From positions 28,686,116 to 28,750,115 of the forward strand of contig NC_068347.1 in assembly GCF_014633365.1 (NCBI RefSeq): DNA of 64,000 nucleotides, read 5' to 3'. This document shows positions 25,101 to 34,735 of this stretch, in pieces. Position numbers and translations under genes: made by a program. This stretch comes from Diospyros lotus (lineage: Eukaryota; Streptophyta; Magnoliopsida; Ericales; Ebenaceae). The notes under the pieces are model-generated. The model had not been told where the DNA came from. It saw nothing but the letters and a program-made list of their open reading frames with translations, and searched no databases. Positions within the stretch are counted from its first letter, which is position 1. Each line of letters begins with the position of its first letter.

Positions 25101-25926
25101 TTTCAATTTTCATAAAATAATTCAGATTAATGTCTGATACGCCAAAAGTAGAAAGAGCGAACGAGTTTGCATCTATTCCATCCCGTTGTTGTCTCTCCCA
25201 ATCAGGGAGAAGTCCTTCCACCCATTTCTCCTCCCGAAACACCCTGTAACTAACAAGTAGAAAAATTGAAGAATTCTAGGTATCCCCAAACTAATATCCA
25301 CATATTAAGCCATCAAATTCTCACAAGTCTTAATCATATAAAAGATTCGCACCAGAGATTGCAGCTGCAGACGTCCGGAGATTTATACATACATACATAC
25401 ATATATATATATATATACATATAAAGGCCTAAATTGACAGAAATCATCAGAATTTAACGATTCAAACAAAGAGTAATACAATTATTGCTCCTATAGAAAA
25501 ATCCAGCATAATTAAAATTAATCGACCAAATAAATGAAGAAAAAGCAGCGATCTAGACACAAGACAAACAAAACGCACGAAGTTAAGAATCCAACAGCAA
25601 AATCCTCCAAATCCTAATAATTATCCAATAGATACCCTTCCGGATCGATCCATAAAAGGCACAGAAAAAAAAGAAAAAACATCCGTGAATTTGAACGAGG
25701 ACAGCAATATATCCTCGATCAAATCCTTCAAAACCTGGGTTAACAGAATCGAGAAAGAAACAAAACGCCAAGAAAACAAAAGAAGAAGAAGAAGAAGAAG
25801 AAGAAGAACCTCGAGAGGGAGACTCATGAAATCATCGGAGGGATTGGATTGCATCTCCTTCACCTCCTGTAGAATCCGCTTCACCGCCGGGTTCTTCACA
25901 TTGTACTTGTTTTCCGACGACTCCAT
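22154..25926 (-). CDS. UBC32: ER-membrane ubiquitin-conjugating enzyme E2, UBC32-like
   Basis: Exons, in transcript order: 25926-25810, 23781-23650, 23472-23388, 22829-22666, 22576-22154; all GT-AG, phases agree, 306 residues, close to the size of Arabidopsis UBC32. The UBC fold begins NPAVKRILQEVKEMQ; then EYPFKPPSFMLLTPNGRFE holds the variant HPN motif of this subfamily (T83-P84-N85), and the catalytic cysteine is C95 (KICLSISNHHPE). A long acidic, Ala/Pro-rich linker (about 171-270) leads to a single membrane anchor near 272-290 (LFTWAAVGLTIAIVVLLLKK), so it is a tail-anchored E2 facing the cytosol. UBC32 of Arabidopsis works in ER-associated degradation and in salt and brassinosteroid responses; this is taken from the family. 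The intron after exon 1 contains long homopolymer tracts. Closest alternatives are the UBC33/UBC34 paralogues. Confidence 0.9.
24637..24778. repeat. T12-G17 and G14 homopolymer tracts in the first UBC32-like intron
   Basis: T12 at 24637-24648 runs straight into G17 (24649-24665); a second G14 lies at 24765-24778. No terminal repeats are visible around them. Confidence 0.8.
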
Positions 25927-25962
25927 CTTCGCTGCCCCGGATCCAACCGCACCAGATCACCT

Positions 25963-25975
25963 CCCCCCCCCCCCC
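25963..25975 (-). promoter_or_regulatory. G13 tract in the 5' leader of the UBC32-like gene
   Basis: On the transcribed strand 13 consecutive G lie 37-49 nt before the start codon, next to a GA repeat. Such a run could form an RNA quadruplex; no functional evidence is available from sequence. Confidence 0.4.
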
Positions 25976-26135
25976 TCTCTCTCGCAGCACAGAAGCTAAA
26001 TCACCTTTACGTATATGTATATACATACACAACTTCAGATCGGATTTGTTCTCCGAATGTATACGCAGAAAGAGGGCTCCTTCTGTTCTGAGGATGAGAT
26101 TTTTTTAACTTGACCGACCGGTGCCTTAGTGGACT

Positions 26136-26145
26136 TGACACGTCA
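26136..26145 (-). promoter_or_regulatory. TGACGTGTCA element upstream of the UBC32-like gene
   Basis: The minus strand reads TGACGTGTCA about 210 bp before the start codon. The TGACGTG core is the type bound by plant bZIP factors, including those of the unfolded-protein response. A link to ER stress control is an inference from the gene's family. Confidence 0.4.
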
Positions 26146-26634
26146 TTTGGACGCAGAGCTGCCCACGCGGCGGTATCCTGTTGGTTGATCACATTGCCGC
26201 TCTCTCTTGAGAGAAGCTTCGTGGGACGTTCCCTGCCATTTAATTCCATTTTTACCCTTTTGTTTTGGCTTACAAATTGCATTTGTACTTAATCATGTGC
26301 ATAAATATGGATATATTAGAAAATGGAATTGATTGTATAATAAATAAATACTAATAACGAGCAGAGATTTACGGTTTTATTAGTCGCTTCTGAATTTGAT
26401 TCAGATATATGTTTTTGAATAATATCTAGTAATTAAAATTATAATATAAAAATAAAAATTAAATGTAATTTTTTTTATACAAGCCCCATAAATTATTCCA
26501 TTACACAAATTATCTAAATTTATCTTTCATCCCTTTAATTTTCACAAGCAATTGTAATTTGGACTGGATAAATTAATTTAACTGACTAATTTATAAGATT
26601 TGTAAAATGATTCGAATTCGCCAAGACTCACTGC

Positions 26635-26900
26635 AGTGGCGGAGCCACGTTTTGGTCAGTTGAGGCTTTGGTCCCGGTTGGCTTTTTTATTTTTTTATAT
26701 ATAATAATATAAATAATTATAATTCTTATAAACTGTAGTGGCGGAGCCACGTTTTGGCCAGCTGGGACCTTGGCCCCAATTAGCTTTTTTATTTTTTTAT
26801 ATATAATAGTATAAATAATTATAATTTTTATAATTTAACCAGAGCTAAAATTAACCCTTATCCGAACTAAAATTATTCTTTGGCTTTACCATTGACTCAT
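26635..26900. mobile_element. MITE-like copy with a 102-bp tandem duplication
   Basis: AGTGGCGGAGCCACGTTTTG occurs at 26635 and again at 26737, each followed by the same CTTTTTTATTTTTTTATATA block. The right end (TTTGGCTTTACCATTGAC, near 26879-26896) is roughly the inverse of the left end, suggesting degenerate inverted termini. Family not assigned. Confidence 0.5.
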
Positions 26901-27321
26901 TGCACTTACCTTTGGTAAAAATTGAGATTAAAGACTATTCGATTAGGTGGGTGGTTTTGAAGAACTCTTAATTATTTTTTAAATATATTATTTATTTTAT
27001 TAAATATTAAAAATATATAAACATGTTAAAAATATTATCTATTATATATAAAAACATATATAAATATTATATATTCTATTTAAACAAATAAGTTAGCTTA
27101 TGAAACATTGTCAACAAAAGTGTGATTTTCAAAATATGCAAATATTATTTAAATTATATTTTTTTTTATTTATACATGCATAATAACAAAGGATATCCTT
27201 TTAAGTCTTAAATTGTTTTATAAATTATTTACATATGCATAATATAATATTTTGAATTTTAGTAGAACAGATTGGGTTCAAAGAGTTTCAATCTCACTTT
27301 AATTTTTATTAATTTTTTATT

Positions 27322-27678
27322 TATTATAATTGTGACTCAGAATTTAAATTTGATTATGATTATAATTTTTAATTTGATTGTGATTATAATGTTGTTAAAT
27401 TTAATTTTGATTGAAATTTATCTCACCTGAAAAAATATTCTCTTGAATTATCTTTTAATCAAGATAAATTTTTTTATGTATTTTTATAGATGATTTAAGT
27501 CTATAAATAAGTATTAAATACTTTAAAATTAGTTGTAACAATATCACTTTTGTAATATCAATATCAAATTAGTGATATTCCATTCTTTCTGTTTATGATT
27601 TTTTCACGTAAAATTCTGTATTTGTTTATATGATTGATGATTCGATTATGATTTATTTTTTTATCCAAAATTGTAACA
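27322..27678 (+). repeat. Decayed LTR, same family as 34307-34730
   Basis: Shares a long stretch with the inverted 34307-34730 copy, including ATAATTGTGAC, TCTATAAATAAGTATT-type TATA text, and TTTTTTCACGTAAAATT. Ends are degenerate (TATTATAAT...TTGTAACA) and no clean target duplication was found. Confidence 0.55.
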
Positions 27679-27933
27679 ATTTTAGTGGGAATGACGTTTT
27701 TATGAGATATAAGAAATAGTTGCTGATAATAAAATTATTTTTCTAAAAAATGTAATATATACAAAACATGTGTATGCCTTTCTTATTAGTTAATTTTTTT
27801 TAAAAAAAAAATTTATTTTCTCTGGAGCGGATGCTATCAATTCATAACTTTGTGAATGTGCGTTTAATTTATCTTTAGAAAAATCAGGTAAACAATTAAA
27901 TATGTAGGTTGCCACGTATTAACGGTTGTTTGC

Positions 27934-27939
27934 CACGTG
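27934..27939 (+). promoter_or_regulatory. G-box CACGTG upstream of the TenA_E gene
   Basis: CACGTG lies 132 bp before the proposed start codon at 28071 and 48 bp before the alternative ATG at 27987; a second GCCACGT occurs at 27911. Confidence 0.4.
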
Positions 27940-28070
27940 GAGACAGACCCAACAGTCCACTTGGCTTCCAGGCGTCTCCACCCGCCATGCTCCACCGCTT
28001 GCTGGTTCATGTCCTAGCCGAGAAGAACCAATTTTCAGAGAAAATTTGTGACAAACTGCCAGAGATTTCA

Positions 28071-30827
28071 ATGGAGACGAGGCGGAGCCCGGCGAACAAA
28101 GTTCCGACGATCGAATCATGGTTGAGAAAGCACACTCTGGCTTATACCGGAGCCACCGGACACCTTTTCATCCACTCCATCCGAGACGGCACGCTTGACC
28201 TCACTCTCTTCAAGCGCTGGATGGTGCATTTTTGTACCTGCCCTTATTCTTAATCTTCTATCTTTTGCTTGTGGTCGATACGGTTAGCAGAATTGGGAAT
28301 ATGGGTTACAGATTGAATTGTGTTTGAGAGAGAGAGAGAGAGAGAGGGAGGCAAAGATAATGGCTTCCCCCTTCTTTGTGCCCGTTTTGTGTTTGATTGT
28401 TGGTTTGAGAAAGGACAGGGGAAAAAGTTTCGGGGTTTCGTACTAGTTTTTATCTTCTTGGGTCCTATTTGGTTCTTACTTTGGACGTCGGAAAGGAAGA
28501 GAAGCAAAATTTAAAGAAAAATGAAGTCTTTTTCGCCCCCTTGTTTCCCTTTGATTTGCTTTCTAGAAAATAATAGAATTCTTTCTAGTATTTTAGTATC
28601 TTTGACTTCCAATCAGCCTAGGTTGTGGAGGAAAAAGAATATAAAAGAAATGGGGAGAGAGAATGGAAAAACAACATATGGAGGTGTTGAAGTTAAATTT
28701 TGTTTATTTTATTTGTTGGGTTAAAAAAGAAAAAGAGGAGAAAATGAAGTGATGTTTGGACCCATTGACAAATTCTAGTTCCAAACACAAGAGTAGAATA
28801 TAAGTTCTCCTTCCATTATATGCCTAATTTGTTTCAAAACTAAACACAGGGAAATAACCACTTTCGTCTCTCACCTTCTTTTCCACACAGTCAATCGGGG
28901 CCTTCTGAAAATGTTGTCAGTTCTTTGTGTTCGTTCTCATTGTTTCATTCAATTTATGTTGTGCTCATTTCAGTTAGAAAAAATGGAAACTAAACACGTT
29001 GTGTGGTTTTGCTTGAAAATTTTCCTTCTTAAATGTAGGAACAGGATTATATATTCGAGAGAGCTCTTGTGCCTTTTGCGGCGAGTGTGTTGGTGAAGGC
29101 TTGGAAGGCGTCTGATGATGGTTCTGATATGGAAGCCATATTGGGTGGTATGGCTTCTTTGAATGACGAGCTTGCCTGGTTCAAGAACGAAGCCTCCAAG
29201 TGGGGCATCTCTCTATCCGGCATTGTTCCTCATGATGCCATTATTCGCTATTGCAGGTACCATAGCCCAAACTGATGGACATTCTCAGCCCATATGGCAT
29301 ATATGCAATCAATTGTGATCAGACATTTAGGTCTAGTTAAATATTTTCCTGTATTTGACCAATTTTGGTGTAATCGCTGACCGCTAAGTAATTATTTGAC
29401 ATTCGTACTTTCCTCATGGCATCCCAACTTGAACCGATGAACTTCTTGTCTTAAAAGAGCGACCTTGCCCATCCTACAAAAGCTCACGGCTGTGTACTTC
29501 CTTCATTGGTTATCTAAAATTCTTGTCCAGGGGACTTTTGGTCTGTTTTTGCTCTATGCAGCCGAACAATTTGCTCTACAAATACAATTATTGTAAACTT
29601 ATGCATTTATTTCACTTGTAGTGGATCAAAGTTTTTATTTCCCCACCTACTATTTCTCAGCTATTGAAGATTATTATTGTTTATCTGAAAACAGATGTTT
29701 GAAAAAAATCATTTCAGGAAAATTTGTTCAATCTGTAGGATGGGAAAATTATATATACCTAACAGAGTATTTGTGTTTTTAATTCATTGTATTTTTACTT
29801 TGTAGCTTTGTATATTAGCATTTTAGCTGCTGTTAGTTTGTATTTTGTTTCTTGTTATTTCAGTTGTTGCTGAGCAATGGCATTTTTGTAATATTGATGT
29901 ATTAGTTTTAGGACTACTATTTAAAGGCCGAGATCTCAATAATGGAAAGATCATGAGGCTATTATCCCTTTGTTCCTCTTCTTTGCTTTGGTATGGTATC
30001 AGAGCATTCAAAACCCTAGGTTTGCGATTCCGTCCGTTGATCACGATATTATTGTTTTGGATCCAAAAATTGAGAAACAGAACCTAAAAAAATTGAGAAA
30101 TCAAGCCATTTACAAAACCTAAAAAAACTTGCATCTTCACATGTTTTTTTAAGTTTTTTCCCATGCAAGCTAACATCCAATTACGATTGCTTATCTACTT
30201 TTGTATTAAGCTTGCTTTTGCTTTCCATAATTACTGGGCATGTTAAACTAAAGTGATCTTGCGTCTCAGATAAGAGAAAACTACTATTTAGAGATGCTTA
30301 TGGAAACTTTTAAGGGAGCACCATTTGAAAGTTAGGAATAAGATTCTAATTATACTAGCAAGCATTACTTGTTTATCTTCGGTTTCTACTCTGAGGAAAG
30401 AGATCCACTAGGGCCCTGGAAATAAGTATAATGACTGTCAGTACCTCTTTCTTTTTAGGTTTTGAGATGTCACCACCACCAAGTTGTTGAATGATTTTTG
30501 TTGTGTTACAGATTTATGGAGAGCCTAATGGGCCTAGAAGTTGAATACACAGTGGCTATAACAGCAGTTTGGGCCATTCAAACTGTTTATCATGATGGTT
30601 TCATTCACTGTTCGGAAGAAGACTCAAAAAAACCAAAAGAATTAAGGGAAACTTGTAAAAGATGGGCCAGCGATGCATTTGGTGACTATTGTCTCTCTCT
30701 CCAAGAAATAGCTAATATGTGCCTGGAGAAAGCGCCAGATGATGTAGTCTCAAAAGCCGAAGTAGTTTTTCTAAGTGTTCTTGAACATGAAGTTGAGTTT
30801 TGGAACATGGGCTATGGAAAAGCTTGA
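28071..30827 (+). CDS. TENA_E: TenA_E-type aminopyrimidine hydrolase (thiamin salvage)
   Basis: Exons 28071-28223, 29039-29256 and 30512-30827 encode 228 residues; introns are GT-AG, phases 0 and 2. The protein aligns along its whole length with Arabidopsis At3g16990 as I know it (for example SIRDGT, LGGMASLNDE, AIQTVYHDGFIHC, VLEHEVEFWNMG). It belongs to the all-helical TENA/THI-4 fold. Plant TenA_E proteins lack the active-site cysteine of TenA_C and hydrolyse oxidised or formylated thiamin-pyrimidine breakdown products so the pyrimidine can be reused. The start was set at 28071 (METRRSP) to match family length, but the frame stays open upstream and an ATG at 27987 would add 28 residues (MLHRLLVHVLAEKNQ...). 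Intron 2 holds an old LTR with a primer-binding site. Confidence 0.88.
28224..29038 (+). other. Intron 1 of TENA_E
   Basis: An 815-bp intron with a (GA)n tract at about 28326-28347. ORFs in it show no family resemblance. Confidence 0.7.
29640..30120 (+). mobile_element. LTR remnant with tRNA-Met primer-binding site in TENA_E intron 2
   Basis: TGGTATCAGAGC at 29994-30005 is the exact complement expected for the initiator-tRNA-Met 3' end, the usual primer-binding site of Ty1/copia elements. The sequence before it reads like an LTR, with TATTTAAAGG near 29919-29928. The left boundary and the internal region are lost, so limits are approximate. Confidence 0.6.
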
Positions 30828-31509
30828 GTACTCCAATCAGCAATGCGATAACATCATACTAGTAAGTCTGCTGTTCCTGTTTGCCAAGACACACTATTGT
30901 TGTTTTTATGCATAAGCTAATAGTGTCTTAAGCGCTTCTCATTGTAACCGATACCCCTACTAGTTTGAAGTTCAAGTTATGCTAGTCTTTTATTTGAAGA
31001 TGACTGATGTCGTGTTATCTGGAATTAATTAGTTTAACAGGTTACCTGAATGATTAGGTCCGTTTATGTCCCCTGTTCATTCTTCTCTCCTGATTTTGTT
31101 GTGTAAAACAAATATGTCTACTGCCCAGTCATGAATCGGATAGTGAATCACATGAAAGTAATTCAGCATGTATGGTCTATCCTACAGAAGTAATCAGAAG
31201 AAGCAGGACAAATCCAAAGAAAACCATGCACATAATAAACACACCAAATCAAACCAGAGTTGATCATGAATAAGGTGCTTAGGCGTGAATTGATGGAAAG
31301 AGCCATTAAAACTTACAGACATGTTCCATCTTATTTGAAGTAACTAGAACCAGAAGCAGGACGACCCGAGATAAAACCGTACACCCAAATATAACGAAGC
31401 AAATAACAAAACCGGAACTGAACCCGGGAAAACCTAGTGGGATGTGTACAATATTATCTATGTACAGGCCCTTGTGAACATTACTGAATGTTATAACAGT
31501 GGCTAGTGT

Positions 31510-31929
31510 TCAAAACTGGAAGAAGCCAGTGGAAGCCATGAGAGGCAGAGACTGGTGAGGAAGCAGCCATGGTTGTGGATTACGTTGGGGAGCGTCTTTC
31601 AGATACCCACAAACGTAGCTCGAAACAATTTCCAGGGACTCCAACCTGTTCCTTAATTCATCGCGGTGCGTTGTTAAAATACGGTTCTCTGTTTCAACTG
31701 CCATGAATTGTTGGCTAATGAAATTGAGTTTTTGAACAATCTCGTTGTTGTTATTCTGGAGGAAGGTGATTTGGCCGACGAGATCTTTGATGTGCTGCTC
31801 TCTCTTCATCCTTGACCGCCTTGCTGATTCGCGGTTTGATATCATTCTCTTCCTCTTTTTCTCATCCACTATTGGGTGTTGCTCATCACCTTCTGATGAT
31901 GAGCTAGTAGCATGCTTTGGCATTTCCAC
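31510..31929 (-). CDS. Group S1 bZIP transcription factor (bZIP11/bZIP44/bZIP53 type)
   Basis: A single exon of 139 residues, typical of the intronless S1 group. The basic region has the invariant N-x7-R at N32 and R40 (SNRESARRSR), and a long zipper with heptads at L50, L57, I64, I71, V78, L85, L92 and L99. The N-terminus is short and Ser/acidic rich. S1 factors act in the nucleus as heterodimers with group C bZIPs and control amino-acid and sugar metabolism under low energy. The 5' leader carries the conserved sucrose-control uORF, so translation is probably repressed by sucrose. The gene is convergent with TENA_E. Which S1 paralogue it matches cannot be settled here. Confidence 0.92.
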   Translation of the reverse strand: MEMPKHATSSSSEGDEQHPIVDEKKRKRMISNRESARRSRMKREQHIKDLVGQITFLQNNNNEIVQKLNFISQQFMAVETENRILTTHRDELRNRLESLEIVSSYVCGYLKDAPQRNPQPWLLPHQSLPLMASTGFFQF

Positions 31930-32036
31930 AATCTGTATAAGGTGAATCGAGTGCTAGAGAAACAGAAACTGATACTTTGAAGATGGTTCTGAAGGCTTTG
32001 GCGATAAAAATTCTAAGAAATTAGAGTACTAAGAAC

Positions 32037-32132
32037 TTAGACGACTAACGAGAAAACATAGAACCAATAAAGGAAAACAACAGAGAAGGATTGAACAAGC
32101 CGAATTCGTTGCAGATGTACGGGGAAACTCAT
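32037..32132 (-). CDS. Sucrose-control uORF of the S1 bZIP mRNA (31 codons)
   Basis: Starts ATG at 32132 and ends TAA at 32037, 107 bp upstream of the main start codon. It encodes LVQSFSVVFLYWFYVFS, the conserved peptide that stalls ribosomes when sucrose is high in plant S1 bZIP mRNAs. It ends three residues after the conserved serine (LVV). A minimal uORF, ATG ATA TGA at 32137-32129, overlaps its start in another frame. Confidence 0.9.
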   Translation of the reverse strand: MSFPVHLQRIRLVQSFSVVFLYWFYVFSLVV

Positions 32133-32139
32133 ATCATGA

Positions 32140-34300
32140 GCAGGATTAGCAATGGTTTCTACTGCAAATAGAAAGCATCAAAATGATTAAAATCATCAAT
32201 GGAACATCAAGAACAATTCAGAAGGAAAAACCCTTGAGCCAGGGAAGGTGAAGATTTTGGGGGGTCTATCCAGTGGGGAATTTATAAGATGGATGAGCTA
32301 TTTTCAGGGTGAAGGAATCTTCCTAGTCAGAATAATTGGGATGACAAGTATGACTTTGCTTGGCCAACCAGTGGGAAATAAAAATAAAATTATGTCCATT
32401 TCCTGATGTTGGTATTCTGGATAAGTATCAAACTTAGTCAATTCTAGTTTCAAATTTAAAATTTACCATTTTCCCAAAAAGCATTCTGAAACTGCTCGGT
32501 CATTGTTATATTGCTTAAATCTGATAAAAGTTGCCACCAGGTGTATCATTTGCTCCTATAGTTTATCATAAGAAAGCACACAGATCTGAGATCTGCAGCT
32601 CAAAAGTAAAGCAAGGACACTTCTTTGTCATTTCTTCTCTCATCTTCTGCATATAAGAGACTGGGGATTCCAGGATTTGGAAAACCACGGCTGCATTCAA
32701 AGTTGCTTTCTTTCTCCCAAATTTTGAATACCGTATATGCTGAGTTTTTCTATAGTTTATTCTAACTGCAAGCGGATATGCTTGTCCTTCTGATAGCAAC
32801 TTGGAGTATTATCCAACAACATGAGTCGTTGTTAGATCTCCAAAGGTCAAATGCGTGCAGCCTTAGCCCCATGTGGCGAAGATTTTTATAATCATAATGC
32901 TTTTGCTGAGGACAATTTCTGCCATTATTTCGGGTCTATGAAAGAGAGCGACTGGCGTCTTGCTTCTGAATAACAATATTCTCTTAATTTGCACCCAATT
33001 AGAGATTTGTCCCACCCAACGCAGTTTTTAGAATAACACATGAGGTGAGGGCGGAGTTTAATTCTTTAGAGTTCTATCTATGAGCATGAATAACACATGT
33101 TATCAGGGTAAAGCCTGGAACTTGGATCTCCCAATAAGCATCTTGGTGGGCTGGGGGTGCTCTTTCGCCTGGCTTTTGCTTGAATAATTTAGTGCAAAAC
33201 TGGGGCGCTCTGGCCCACACTTGGCGCCATTGGTCAACTTGGGTACTATTGAGGGGAGAAAATAAAATATCAGTGGCTTATCACCAAGAAGATCGTGTCA
33301 ATCTCTAGGACAAGAAGGGCCTACTGCCTACCATTAATATATCAAATCTCATGGCCACTTTGTTTTGTTCCTATATTGGACCTAAGTCGACTACTTTTTG
33401 GTGGAAGCCTTAAATTTCGTAACAAAAAAGATGGAATTCAGCAGTCCTAAATTGGAACTTTTTGGGTTTTCAGTCTGACTCTGAGTGCAATATGGCAATT
33501 AATTATCATGAAATTAGTCGCAGATTAATTAGATCCTATCCAGTAAAGAGAATGATGAACATGTCCTTATCAATGGATCAATTTCTTGCTAAAGTGTTGC
33601 TTTAAGAAGGGCCCACCACGTACGACAGATCCACACGTTTCTGTCCAAATGCATGCATAAGCATCTTCATGTTCAATTTAATTTTTTTTTTTAGTCACAC
33701 TAAACACGAAACCACATTATAGTATATGTCTATGAAAGGGATGGGCAACTAATGCTTAAATCACTGTTAACTGATTAATCGAGCTTTAATCTGTTATTAT
33801 ACTGGTGTAATTTTATCTTCTCATGATTCATTTTCTATTTAAATATAAATACTCGATACCCTTAAAATTTGACTTTATAATAAGTAATACCCTTAACATC
33901 TTGAAAATCATATTCATGTCCGGGGGCTTCCATTAATGACAGACATTAGCCCATCATTAAAAACTTTATGTAAAGGGTATCCTTTGTTATTCTAAGTTTA
34001 CTAAAATATCTGCTTCTAAAGTTTTTCTTTCTATTTGGTCATGGAATGATGACAATATTGTGCCAGAAAATTAATCAAGGGTCTCCCATATGGTAAGAGA
34101 GATCGAGGGAACAGATCTCTCTGTGGGACAGCAGTCCAATCCTGTGAGCTATCCACTGACTTTAGGCTTTGGGCCCATACAAAGATTATCTGTCCTATGT
34201 AATAGCACAAAAAAATTACTAGATACTATTGGCTTACACTTCCCTTTTAGTTTCAGTGGCTGGTGTACATATGGTTGCATGTATTATGTATGTATATAAA
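32140..34300. other. bZIP promoter and intergenic spacer
   Basis: Mixed and AT-rich sequence with no supportable gene. ORFs around 32566-32799 and 34090-34299 have no family resemblance. Confidence 0.5.
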
Positions 34301-34306
34301 TATATG

Positions 34307-34730
34307 TGTGTTGTGAAATTGGATCGAATACAAATCACGATCAAATCATTCAACACATACGAATATAAAATTTTACGTGAAAAATTTAAATAAAATAAAA
34401 TTACGAATAGAAAGAATAAGATATTACTAAATAAATATTGTTAGTACAGAAGTGTTATTAGCATACTTAAAATATCACTAAGATGATATTATTGCAACAA
34501 AAATGATATAATTGTAACTAATTTTAGAGTATTGAATACTTATTTATAAACCTAAAATCATTTATAAATGTACATAAGAAATCATATTCTGATTAAAAAA
34601 TGATTCACAAGAATATTTCTCCAAATGAGATAAATCTTACTTAAAATTGAATTTGACTAACATCCTAATCACGGTCAAATTAAGAGTCCTAATCATAGAC
34701 AAATTTAAATTTTGGGTCACAATTATAACA
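34307..34730 (-). mobile_element. Solo LTR (424 bp)
   Basis: On the minus strand it runs TGTTATAATTGTGACCC to CACAACACA and is flanked by a perfect 5-bp duplication ATATG (34302-34306 and 34731-34735). It is a better-preserved relative of 27322-27678, in opposite orientation. Confidence 0.8.
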
Positions 34731-34735
34731 ATATG

